Part shown: positions 8,061 through 15,152 of the stretch, one piece after another
Numbering within the stretch: position 1 is the stretch's first letter
Layout: each line of letters opens with the position of its first letter
Origin: Competibacteraceae bacterium UBA2788
GTDB taxonomy: Bacteria > Pseudomonadota > Gammaproteobacteria > Competibacterales > Competibacteraceae
Assembly: GCA_002352185.1 (NCBI GenBank)
Contig: DEHY01000167.1
Span: forward strand, 11,725 to 27,791
Length of the DNA: 16,067 nt
Direction of reading: 5' to 3'
Program-made: the position numbers and the translations under genes
The notes under the pieces: generated by a model
Seen by the model: the letters and a program-made list of their open reading frames with translations, nothing else
Database searches by the model: none
Told to the model about the DNA's origin: nothing

Positions 8061-10298
8061 TTAGCGCTCGGCAACCGCGCCATTCTTCAGAATCTGCGGC
8101 GTCACAAAAATCAGCAGTTCGCGCTTGGTAGCATTCTTGGAGGTATTGCGGAACAGATACCCCAGCAACGGTATATCCCCCAGCAACGGCACCTTGCTCA
8201 CATCATCCCGCTTGGTTTGCTCAAAAACGCCACCCAACACCACGGTTTCACCATTATTTACCATGACTTGAGTTTCGATCTCGCGTTTATCAATACTCAC
8301 CTGCGGCCCAGTCGCCGTAGCCACCGTGGCACCCTGCTCATCCTTGGAGACCTTGAGATCCATCTTGATGCGGTCATCAGGGGTAATCTGCGGCGTGACT
8401 TCCAGCTTCAAAAAAGCATCCTTGAATTCAACATTGGTGCCTTGCTGACTCACCGTGGAATACGGGATTTGCCGGCCTTGCAGAACGGTGGCTTTCTTGA
8501 GATCCGCCGTCACTACCCGTGGATTGGAGATGATCTCGCCATTGCCTTCGACTTGCAGCGCCGAAAGCTCCAAATCAACCAGATAATCCGCTCCCAGAAT
8601 CGCAAAGGCCAAACTGGGGCCGGCCACCGGCAGATTGACTCCCAACCGTTGCGCGAGCGGCGGCACCGTAGTCGGGAACGGCTGGCCGGTGCTGATCAGA
8701 TTGTTGACGGCGCTGTTGATAATGGTGTTGGTGCCGGTCGCATTGCCGCTGATCGCATTCACCCTGTCCCCGGACTGACTTACCCCGGTCACCCCGAATC
8801 GCACCCCCAGGTCCCGGCTAAAATCGTCGGTGGCGATCACCACCCGCGAATCGATCATCACCTGGCGGGTCGGCACATCGAGTTTAGTCACCAGCTCGCG
8901 AACCTCAACCAGCTTGTCGGGGATGTCCTTGACGATCAGGCTGTTGGTTCTTTCGTCCATCTCCACGGTGCCGCGCGGCGACAGGATAGTCCCCTTATCC
9001 TTGTCCTGCGTCTTCAGCAGTTTCGCCAAATCACCGGCCTTGGCGTAATTGACCTGGATAATTTCCGTGCGCAGCGGAATCAGTTCGGCCACCACCTTGC
9101 GTGACTCCAAATCCAGCTTCTCGCGCGCAGCGACTTCCTCGGTTGGCGCAATGAAGATCACATTGCCGTTCTGCCGCATGGACAGCCCTTTGGTGCGCAA
9201 AATAATGTCCAGCGCCTGATCCCAGGGCACATTCTGCAGGCGCAGGGTCAGATTACCCTTTACGCTATCGCTGACCACGATGTTCAGCCCGGTGAAATCG
9301 GCCAGAATTTGCAGGATCGCCCGCACTTCAATGTCCTGGAAATTCAGCGACAGCAAATCGCCGACATATTTCTTCTTGGACGGATCGAATTGCGCTTCCT
9401 TGTCTTCCTCTTCCTTGGATTTCTGCGGCGGGCGCACCTCGACCACATAAAGATCGTTCGCCTGATAGGCCAGATACTCAAACGGTGGATTGGGCTTGAT
9501 GGTCAACCGGGCATTGCCGCCCCGGTTCAATGCTTCCAGAAGCGTAACCGGCGTCGCAAAATCCGTTACATCCAGACGCCGTTCCTGCCCGCGTTTCAGC
9601 GCCGCTCCCTGAAAATCAGCGATGATCTGGTTGCCTTCCTGCCGCACGTCCACCGGAATACCGGGATTGGACAGCTTGATCGTGATCACGCCCTGCCCGC
9701 CCGGCCCGCGCTTGAAACTGACATCGCTGACATTGCGCGGCGTCGTCACCGGCCCATCGGCATTGGTCTGCCGCGAACTCGCCGCCGCTTTTACCGATGC
9801 CGCTGGGGTCGCCGCTGGGGTCTTCGCCACTGTCGCGCCGGCGTTTTCCAGCGTCAACAACACCACACTGCCCTGCACCTGCACGTTATAAGCCACCAGT
9901 CGCGCCAGATTGAGCGAGGCGCGAGTCCGATCGGCGCCTTCCAGCACGCTGATCTTGTCGGCCACTCCAACATTGATCGTCTGCTGCCGGGTATCCAGAC
10001 CGTTGCGCGTATCCAGGAAATCCAGAACGATTCGCGCCGGTTCATTGATGGTGAAGCTGCTCGGCGGTGCTTTGGGCGCCCCTGACAGCCGGAAACGAAT
10101 CTGCAAACGACTGCCGGACAGCGGACTAATATCCACCGCCTGCAACACCACCGGCTCAGTCTCCGCCGCCGCCGCCGCCGCCCGCCAGCTCCCCACCAGC
10201 GCAATGCACCCGATCAGCCCGATCACCGCCAACCCAAGCGGCAACCAGCCTCCGCCTGACCGCCGGTCATGTTGGTCTTCACTCGTGGACCTGCTCAT
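8061..10298 (-). CDS. pilQ: Type IV pilus secretin PilQ
   Basis: 745 residues. This is the outer-membrane multimeric pore through which the pilus leaves the cell. Order: N-terminal hydrophobic export segment (about 20-45, ending in an Ala run); two AMIN domains that bind peptidoglycan (about 50-150 and 190-290); a charged Lys/Glu linker; N0/STN domain (about 315-385, DIEVRAILQILADFTGLNIVV split across 322-342); N1 domain (about 405-475); and the secretin core (about 480-740) with the signature VPLLGDIPLLGYLFRNTS at 703-720. Length fits PilQ. Two ATG codons are adjacent; GGGGGAG is only 2 bases before the first (10301) but 5 before the second (10298), so I take the second. It is 18 bp downstream of pilP and followed by the Ig-like gene instead of aroK. 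Confidence 0.97.
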   Translation of the reverse strand: MSRSTSEDQHDRRSGGGWLPLGLAVIGLIGCIALVGSWRAAAAAAETEPVVLQAVDISPLSGSRLQIRFRLSGAPKAPPSSFTINEPARIVLDFLDTRNGLDTRQQTINVGVADKISVLEGADRTRASLNLARLVAYNVQVQGSVVLLTLENAGATVAKTPAATPAASVKAAASSRQTNADGPVTTPRNVSDVSFKRGPGGQGVITIKLSNPGIPVDVRQEGNQIIADFQGAALKRGQERRLDVTDFATPVTLLEALNRGGNARLTIKPNPPFEYLAYQANDLYVVEVRPPQKSKEEEDKEAQFDPSKKKYVGDLLSLNFQDIEVRAILQILADFTGLNIVVSDSVKGNLTLRLQNVPWDQALDIILRTKGLSMRQNGNVIFIAPTEEVAAREKLDLESRKVVAELIPLRTEIIQVNYAKAGDLAKLLKTQDKDKGTILSPRGTVEMDERTNSLIVKDIPDKLVEVRELVTKLDVPTRQVMIDSRVVIATDDFSRDLGVRFGVTGVSQSGDRVNAISGNATGTNTIINSAVNNLISTGQPFPTTVPPLAQRLGVNLPVAGPSLAFAILGADYLVDLELSALQVEGNGEIISNPRVVTADLKKATVLQGRQIPYSTVSQQGTNVEFKDAFLKLEVTPQITPDDRIKMDLKVSKDEQGATVATATGPQVSIDKREIETQVMVNNGETVVLGGVFEQTKRDDVSKVPLLGDIPLLGYLFRNTSKNATKRELLIFVTPQILKNGAVAER

Positions 10299-10316
10299 CA
10301 TGACTCCCCCCTACGA

Positions 10317-10910
10317 TCATTGGGTAAGCGACAGAAACGCATCCCGCTCCTGCCAGCGTCCGGGCCCATCCGGAACAATCTCTTTCAACTCGACCCGCTG
10401 CTCCGTAATACCAGCGATCTTGCCGTGGTTCATACCCAGGTAATTGTTCTTTTGAACCCGATGAACCACCCCATCGGGCGCCAGAATCAACGCCCACAAT
10501 TCACCGCCGTTGCCGCCGCCCATGCGGAACGTGCCCATCATCTTGAGCGAACCCAGCGAATATTTCTCCAGATCCTCCCGCACCCGGTTTGGATCGGGCC
10601 GCAGCCCAGTGTAATTTGCTCCACTCTGTTGCACCTTATCCGGTATATCCCCCAGCACTTCTTCGCCGGCCCACGCCGCCACGACAAACGGATCCTTGCC
10701 CCCTTGAGCCGTATAGGCAAATGGCGTGTAGGGCTTGATTTCCGGCGGCGGATCCAGCTTCTTGACCGGTGTAGTGCGCTTGGTGGTTTCCACAAACCGC
10801 TGCACCTCGGCCAAATCCGGCTGGGCGCAACCCGCCAGCACAGCGACCATCACGCCCGGCAACGCCATGCCGCGCACGGATACCGTCAGCCCCCGCAGAC
10901 GCATGTTCAT
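10317..10910 (-). CDS. pilP: Type IV pilus assembly lipoprotein PilP
   Basis: 197 residues. A lipoprotein signal with lipobox LAGC puts the lipidated cysteine at Cys28, so the mature protein is anchored in the inner membrane. A Pro-rich flexible stretch (about 50-65, LDPPPEIKPYTPFAY) is followed by the GKDPF motif and a beta-sandwich C-terminal domain (about 115-190: LGSLKMMGTF, WALILAPDGVVHRVQKNNYLG split). That domain contacts the N0 domain of PilQ and links the PilMNO platform to the secretin. The ATG start overlaps the pilO stop by four bases (ATGA), so translation is coupled. All expected features are present and the length is normal. Confidence 0.96.
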   Translation of the reverse strand: MNMRLRGLTVSVRGMALPGVMVAVLAGCAQPDLAEVQRFVETTKRTTPVKKLDPPPEIKPYTPFAYTAQGGKDPFVVAAWAGEEVLGDIPDKVQQSGANYTGLRPDPNRVREDLEKYSLGSLKMMGTFRMGGGNGGELWALILAPDGVVHRVQKNNYLGMNHGKIAGITEQRVELKEIVPDGPGRWQERDAFLSLTQ

Positions 10911-11599
10911 TTCCTGGCCGCCTCCTTCGCCTTCTGCGGCTGACCACCCTGGCCCGCCGGCGCACCGGCATCGGTTCCATAGCGGTAGGTTTGCAGCGTC
11001 GCCTGGATGCTGAGTGGTTCATTACTGATTTTGACGCCTTTCGCGTCCTTGACGCCGCCCTTCACATCCTTGCCGCCCGCGCCAGTCAGCGTCGCATTCT
11101 CCAGCGTCACGATCCGTGACAGTGCCGCAACCCCGCTCACAAATGCGCCAAACTGATGGTACGTTCCCCGCGCCTTGATCGTGATCGGCTTCGCGGCGTA
11201 AAAATCCCGAGGCTGATCGGCCTCGGGTTTGAAGAGTTCGAAGTCCAGACCATTTTTTTTGCCGGTGTTGGAGACATCCTCCAGCAAGTCCGGCATTTCC
11301 GTACCCGTCGGCAACTGCCGCAGCATAACCTCCAAATCAGCCTCCATCTGCTTGAGCTGCGCCCGGAATGCTTCGATATTGGCCGTCACTCGCTGTTTCT
11401 CGGCGAACTCCTGCCGCAGCGCCTGCTCCTCGCGCGTCACCCGATCCAACTCATCCAGCCGTTCGCTGGTAAAAAAATAATAGCCGCAGCCCAGAACGGC
11501 GGCGATGGTCAGAACCACCAGCACACTCTTGCCCGCCAGCGGCCAGTCACCCGCCTCGCGCAGATCAATGTCGCTGAGGTTAAGATCGGACAGATTCAT
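10907..11599 (-). CDS. pilO: Type IV pilus inner-membrane platform protein PilO
   Basis: 230 residues, slightly longer than many PilO proteins. Short cytoplasmic N-terminus, one transmembrane helix (about 24-43, SVLVVLTIAAVLGCGYYFF), a charged coiled coil (about 45-95), then a ferredoxin-like periplasmic domain with LPTGTEMPDLLEDVS, a family hallmark, and YHQFGAFVSGVAALSRIVTLEN. It heterodimerises with PilN and binds PilP. The C-terminus carries a Lys/Gly/Ala-rich tail and an internal lysine-rich insertion (GGKDVKGGVKDAKGVK, within 177-194) that looks like a lineage-specific loop. The start overlaps the pilN stop by four bases (ATGA). Confidence 0.95.
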   Translation of the reverse strand: MNLSDLNLSDIDLREAGDWPLAGKSVLVVLTIAAVLGCGYYFFTSERLDELDRVTREEQALRQEFAEKQRVTANIEAFRAQLKQMEADLEVMLRQLPTGTEMPDLLEDVSNTGKKNGLDFELFKPEADQPRDFYAAKPITIKARGTYHQFGAFVSGVAALSRIVTLENATLTGAGGKDVKGGVKDAKGVKISNEPLSIQATLQTYRYGTDAGAPAGQGGQPQKAKEAARK

Positions 11600-12168
11600 G
11601 TTTTGCCTCCCCCAACGCCTGAACCCGGCTCCAATTTCAACGGCACAATCAGCTCGAATACTCGGGCCTGCACGTTGTTCACATTCCGGGTCTCGATGAT
11701 CTGTAACACCGGCTCGCCGAACAGCTTGTCGCTACGAATAGCGCGCATAAATTCGGAAATGATGTTATCGGAGCGGGCGATGCCATTGAGCGTGACCTGA
11801 TTATTCGTGGTTTTGAAAGCGGTCAGATAAATATCCTGAGGAATCAACCGCACCATCTCGTCCAGCATCCGCACCATGCCCGGACGGCTGGTCTGCAGTT
11901 TCTGGATGACATTGAGACGCTCTACCAACTGGTTCCGGGTCTTCTGCAGCTCTTGCAACTCTTCAGCCGCTTTCTTGAGGCGGGCAATCTCGCCGCGCAG
12001 ATAGTTGTTGCGCTCCTGCTGGTAGTCAATGTGGCGGGTGATCTCCATTTGCACCAGAAACACGACGCCCGCAGCGATCAACGCTGCTCCAGCCAGTATC
12101 CCGAACAATGCACGCTGCCGCTCAGCACGGCGCGCTTCACGCCAAGGCAACAAATTGATGCGCGTCAT
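11596..12168 (-). CDS. pilN: Type IV pilus inner-membrane platform protein PilN
   Basis: 190 residues. The cytoplasmic N-terminus starts MTRINLLPWREARR; the INLLPW segment (4-9) is the conserved peptide that docks into PilM. One transmembrane helix follows (about 22-41), then a long coiled coil (about 48-90) and a ferredoxin-like periplasmic domain (about 95-180, with LDEMVRLIPQDIYLTAF). It pairs with PilO in the alignment subcomplex between the inner-membrane motor and PilQ. Only one base separates it from the pilM stop, and its end overlaps pilO. Confidence 0.96.
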   Translation of the reverse strand: MTRINLLPWREARRAERQRALFGILAGAALIAAGVVFLVQMEITRHIDYQQERNNYLRGEIARLKKAAEELQELQKTRNQLVERLNVIQKLQTSRPGMVRMLDEMVRLIPQDIYLTAFKTTNNQVTLNGIARSDNIISEFMRAIRSDKLFGEPVLQIIETRNVNNVQARVFELIVPLKLEPGSGVGGGKT

Positions 12169-12169
12169 C

Positions 12170-13270
12170 TCAGTCGAAGCTCCTCAGGGCCAGACCGCAA
12201 GCGACCGCCAGCAAAGGCGCATCGCGCAGCAAAGCACTGCTGTTCACCTTTGAGGCGCTACCCATATTCCTGAACGGATTGGCCACGACCGCCGTGATGC
12301 CAAGAACATCCGCCACCACCCGATCCAACCCCATAATCATCGCGCCGCCACCCACCAAGGCAATAGTATCCACATTATAGCGACCGGAAACGTATTGGTC
12401 GGAGGAAAAAAAGAACTGCAAGCCATGCCCGATCTGCTCGGCAAGCATCTGTTTAAATGGCTCCAGGATCGTGGTAGCGAAATCGTCGGCGACCTGCCCC
12501 GATCGCTTGGCCTGTTCGGCTTGCTCCCGCGTCAGGCCATAAGCCTCAGCAACCCGAATGGTGAGCTGGTCACAACCAAAACCCTGCTCGCGGGTGAAGA
12601 TGATGTGGTCGTCTTGCAGAATGTACAAGTTAGTGATGGTGGCACCGATATCGACCAGCGCCGTCAGGCTGTCTCGCGGCTTATCCAGGCTGATCTGCCC
12701 ACTGCCGCCCGCCTTGGGCAGACTCTCCAGCAACAGCCTAAAGGTGTTTTCCAGCGCGTAAGCCTCAACATCCACAATCGCCGGAGTCAGACCGGCATTT
12801 TTGAGAGCGGCTTCGCGAGTATCCACATTTTCCTTGCGGGTGGCCACCAGCATCACGTCCTGCATATCGTTGCTGGCGCGAGAAAGGCCCTTGTTCTCGA
12901 AATCCAGGTAGATTTCTTCGATGGGATAGGGAATGTACTGGGCGGCTTCTATCGAGATATTGGTTTCAATGTCGCTCTCCTTGAACTCCGCCGGCATCGG
13001 CACGGTGCGCGTGATCACACTGGAGGTCGGTACGGCGACAGCCGCACGGCGGGTGCGTGTGCCCGCTTTGCGGCAGGCCCGCCTGATCACCTCCGCCATA
13101 TCATCGGTATCAACGGGGTTGCGATCTTCCATCATGCCTTCGCCCAGCGGTTCGATGGCGAAGCTCTCGACCCGGAAGCGTGGCCCAGAGCGGCTCAGTT
13201 CGATCAGCTTGACCGCCGATGGACTGATGTCGATACCCAGAATGGGTTCTTTACGCGTGAACAGAGCCAA
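12170..13270 (-). CDS. pilM: Type IV pilus actin-like ATPase PilM
   Basis: 366 residues from the chosen start. Cytoplasmic FtsA/actin-like fold: phosphate-1 motif GIDISPSAVKL (12-22), phosphate-2 motif VDIGATITNLYIL (206-218) and adenosine motif LVGGGAMIMGL (305-315). It binds ATP and the PilN N-terminal peptide and couples the platform to the motor. No ATG fits: the in-frame ATG at 13363 adds 31 residues absent from the family. TTG 13270 gives MALFTRKEPILGIDIS, which matches typical PilM N-termini, and GAGGAAGG lies 5 bases before it, so TTG is very likely the true start. It is the first gene of the operon, divergent from the gene at 13398. Confidence 0.96.
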   Translation of the reverse strand: MALFTRKEPILGIDISPSAVKLIELSRSGPRFRVESFAIEPLGEGMMEDRNPVDTDDMAEVIRRACRKAGTRTRRAAVAVPTSSVITRTVPMPAEFKESDIETNISIEAAQYIPYPIEEIYLDFENKGLSRASNDMQDVMLVATRKENVDTREAALKNAGLTPAIVDVEAYALENTFRLLLESLPKAGGSGQISLDKPRDSLTALVDIGATITNLYILQDDHIIFTREQGFGCDQLTIRVAEAYGLTREQAEQAKRSGQVADDFATTILEPFKQMLAEQIGHGLQFFFSSDQYVSGRYNVDTIALVGGGAMIMGLDRVVADVLGITAVVANPFRNMGSASKVNSSALLRDAPLLAVACGLALRSFD

Positions 13271-13324
13271 GTTACCCTTCCTCAACGAATTCAGAGTGGA
13301 CGAATCAAACCGGTATCCCTGTGA

Positions 13325-13333
13325 AATATAGCA
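13325..13333 (-). promoter_or_regulatory. Candidate extended -10 promoter for the pil operon
   Basis: On the minus strand TGCTATATT reads as an extended -10 element (TGnTATATT, five of six matches to TATAAT), 54 bases before the pilM TTG start codon. A clear -35 box at standard spacing is not visible, which is tolerated with an extended -10. No sigma-54 GG-N10-GC pair was recognised here. Confidence 0.4.
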
Positions 13334-13397
13334 AACAAAAGCACCCAAAACGTCGGATGGCAATTTTTCGGCTCAACGATACTCCCGGAACCCGCCC

Positions 13398-14012
13398 ATG
13401 ACTCGCCGCCACCGCGCCAACCACCGCATCACACTGTTGCTGACCCAGGAGTGCGCCCGGATCATGACCGAAGAGGGGGTTCAGGATTTCGGGACCGCCA
13501 AGCGCAAGGCCGCATTGCGACTGGGGATCCCTGACAAAGCTGCCCTGCCGGACAACACCGCCATCGAGCAGGCTTTGATCGACCGCCAGCGATTATTCCA
13601 TGCCGATCATCAGGCGCTCCGCTTGCACGGACTGCGTAAAACCGCCTTGGAAGCCATGCATTTCCTCGCCCGCTTCCGGCCAAGGCTGGTCGGTTCGGTG
13701 CTGAGTGGCGCCGCCAGTCTTCATTCGGGCATCCACCTGCACCTGTTCGCCGAACCCGCCGAGGATGTGCCGCTGTTTCTGATGGAGCATTGCATTCCAT
13801 TCAAAACATCGGAGCGTCGTCTCAAAATGGCCAACGGTACTCCTCTCTGCCAGCCGGTTTTCAGCTTCAACGCCGACGACACTCCGATCAATCTCACGGT
13901 TTTCGCACCACTGGCCGAGCGGGAAGCGCCGCGCAGCCCATTGGACGGCCGGCCCATGCGCCGGGCCGGCTTGGCTGAAGTCCAGGCTTTGCTGGTTGAG
14001 GATCTATCCTGA
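13398..14012 (+). CDS. Conserved protein, possible degenerate nucleotidyltransferase fold
   Basis: 204 residues, basic N-terminus, no signal peptide or membrane segment, so cytoplasmic. The N-terminal 90 residues are helical and Arg-rich (QECARIMTEEGVQDFGTAKRKAA). From about residue 98 the pattern LVGSVLSGAASLHSGIHLHLF resembles the strand-turn-strand of nucleotidyltransferases (Gly-Ser then Asp-x-Asp), but the two acidic positions read His113 and His115 in HLHLF, so catalysis is doubtful. I recall similar proteins as conserved hypotheticals in Beta- and Gammaproteobacteria but cannot name a Pfam family. It is divergent from pilM with 127 bp between starts and has no strong Shine-Dalgarno. 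Gene call is good, function is open. Confidence 0.7.
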   Translation: MTRRHRANHRITLLLTQECARIMTEEGVQDFGTAKRKAALRLGIPDKAALPDNTAIEQALIDRQRLFHADHQALRLHGLRKTALEAMHFLARFRPRLVGSVLSGAASLHSGIHLHLFAEPAEDVPLFLMEHCIPFKTSERRLKMANGTPLCQPVFSFNADDTPINLTVFAPLAEREAPRSPLDGRPMRRAGLAEVQALLVEDLS

Positions 14013-14041
14013 GCGCCACTGCCATGGCCGGTCGGCGCGGC

Positions 14042-14059
14042 GGATACGGATACGGATAC
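14042..14059. repeat. Three tandem GGATAC hexamers
   Basis: GGATAC occurs three times head to tail in the 51-bp gap between the convergent genes at 13398-14012 and 14064-14336. Probably a slippage product; no function is implied. Confidence 0.6.
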
Positions 14060-14063
14060 GAGC

Positions 14064-14336
14064 TTACGCCGCAGCGCGGTTATTCGGATGCGTATCCACG
14101 AAATGCTTTAGCACCAGCTTCAATTGTAACACTTTCTCAACATGACCGCGCCGACGTGCTTCCTCAATATCATCCAGAATGATGCGCTTGATCATGGGTA
14201 TCCCTTCCTCTGTATGCACCATATAGCTGCCCAGTTCCAGCGCCGCCATTTCCGGCAGATGCTCGTGTTGGGCGATGGCTTCAATCTCTTCCTCGGTCAG
14301 GTCGCTTAATTCCACACAATCTTGATAGGTCAACAT
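14064..14336 (-). CDS. Conserved small hypothetical protein, 90 residues
   Basis: Mostly helical and acidic, with LTEEEIEAIAQHEHLPEMAALELG near 13-36 (two helices around HEHLPE), then IPMIKRIILDDIEEARRRG and a lysine-rich helix LQLKLVLKHF followed by DTHP. No Cys cluster, signal or membrane helix. The pattern is that of a conserved proteobacterial cytoplasmic hypothetical; I do not recognise a function. GGAGGGAG lies 6 bases before the ATG, one of the best ribosome binding sites in the window, and the ORF is bounded by a long non-coding region. Both support a real gene. Confidence 0.75.
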   Translation of the reverse strand: MLTYQDCVELSDLTEEEIEAIAQHEHLPEMAALELGSYMVHTEEGIPMIKRIILDDIEEARRRGHVEKVLQLKLVLKHFVDTHPNNRAAA

Positions 14337-14631
14337 GATGCTCCCTCCTCAATCGTTCGTGTTCTTAGGATCAAACCCGGTTGCAAAGGCGCGGCCAAGC
14401 ACGGCCAGATCGCTCCTGAATCCTTTCGATTCGATTAAAGGTTAAACCCGACTCCGCGTCCAGACAAGCATAAACCATATTGCCTTTACCCTTAATCCCA
14501 TTTTCGATCCTGAGCCGCATGAGCCAGTCTTAACCAAGACTAAAATAATGGTTTTTACTTATTTACGCTGTTTCAAACCGTTAGCTATATTTAGCAGAAT
14601 TATGTATCAGCATGCATCACCATCCAGTCCG
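14337..14631. other. AT-richer non-coding region upstream of the 90-residue gene
   Basis: No open frame here looks like protein. Base composition falls toward AT between about 14440 and 14610, unlike the GC-rich genes around it, which suits a promoter region serving the 90-residue gene leftward and possibly an RNA rightward. No tRNA, riboswitch or repeat array was recognised. Confidence 0.5.
14562..14591 (+). promoter_or_regulatory. Candidate sigma-70 promoter facing the structured RNA region
   Basis: TTTACG (14562-14567) as -35, an 18-bp spacer, then TATATT (14586-14591) as -10, five of six consensus bases. Transcription would start near 14598, about 34 bases before the long inverted repeat at 14632. 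AT-rich DNA produces such matches by chance, hence the modest confidence. Confidence 0.3.
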
Positions 14632-14787
14632 GCTGGCCGCGAAGATTTCGGAAAAGTTCCAAACCACCACAGGATCGAGGGTCGGATCGCCACCACCCGA
14701 CCAGAGCGCTGGAGCGCGTGTCCTTAACCCACACACTCGACGATCCCATAATAATTCTTCTTCCGGGTCTTCGCGGCCAGCTTTTTT
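14632..14787 (+). ncRNA. Putative structured small RNA or long leader hairpin ending in T6
   Basis: GCTGGCCGCGAAGA (14632-14645) is perfectly complementary to 14768-14781. Just inside, CGGAA (14649-14653) pairs with TTCCG (14761-14765), and AAG (14654-14656) can pair with CTT (14757-14759). Further in, GGATCG (14672-14677) pairs with CGATCC (14741-14746), and GGTCGG (14680-14685) pairs with CCGACC (14697-14702). The outer stem runs straight into T6 (14782-14787), as in an intrinsically terminated transcript on the plus strand. The result is a rod-shaped fold of about 150 nt whose ends pair. It lies in a gene-free gap 107 bp before the DUF1289 gene, so it may be a free sRNA or an attenuating leader. 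No known RNA family is assigned. Confidence 0.4.
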
Positions 14788-14894
14788 GCCTGTCCGTCCG
14801 GGCATTCCTCTTGGCGACCCGATTGCTCCTGGATTCGCCATGCTGCGGCGCGGTATCATCAATGCATGACACTGCGAGCGACTCTCCATCCACC

Positions 14895-15110
14895 ATGACT
14901 GCCAACCGATCGCTCCCGCCCATCGATCCGCCCTCTCCCTGTATTGGAGTCTGCGTCATTAATCCGCAAACGCAACTCTGCGAGGGTTGCTCGCGCACCC
15001 TGGATGAAATCGCCGCCTGGTGGGACTACACCCCGAACCAGAAGCGCAGGATCATCGAACAGCTGGAAGAACGGCTGACGCGGATTATGGGCGGCGCCTT
15101 CTTCGACTGA
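14895..15110 (+). CDS. DUF1289 family protein
   Basis: 71 residues from ATG 14895. DUF1289 (PF06945) hallmark: PCIGVC then LCEGCSRT, giving four cysteines (16, 20, 29, 32) in a C-x3-C...C-x2-C arrangement suited to metal binding, followed by LDEIAAWWDYTP and a basic helix KRRIIEQLEERL. The family is small, cytoplasmic and of unknown function. The start is uncertain: ATG 14862 in the same frame adds 11 residues and GTG 14718 adds 59. None has a good Shine-Dalgarno, and the extra residues do not look conserved. It is followed 42 bp later by the DUF2889 gene on the same strand. Confidence 0.88.
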   Translation: MTANRSLPPIDPPSPCIGVCVINPQTQLCEGCSRTLDEIAAWWDYTPNQKRRIIEQLEERLTRIMGGAFFD

Positions 15111-15152
15111 AACCGTCAGTCGCTGGCTTACCCAAGTTCATTTGGAGGATTC

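Noticed and set aside
7821..9104. 427-codon plus-strand open frame
   Set aside because: It lies antisense to pilQ and the Ig-like gene, both firmly identified; its His/Arg/Gln-rich translation is typical of a mirror frame.
9309..10085. 258-codon plus-strand open frame
   Set aside because: Antisense to pilQ coding sequence; low-complexity Arg/His composition, no motif.
12395..13324. 309-codon plus-strand open frame
   Set aside because: Entirely antisense to pilM, with no start signal or recognisable domain.
14632..14787. Assignment of the structured region as 6S, 4.5S, tmRNA or RNase P RNA
   Set aside because: Size and rod shape are only broadly 6S-like; I do not see the conserved sequence of any of these RNAs, and 6S normally sits near zapA or ygfA, which are absent.
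14600..14998. Minus-strand open frame of 132 codons across the gene-free region and the DUF1289 gene
   Set aside because: Overlaps the real DUF1289 gene on the other strand; Arg/Gly/Ser-rich with no family pattern or ribosome binding site.
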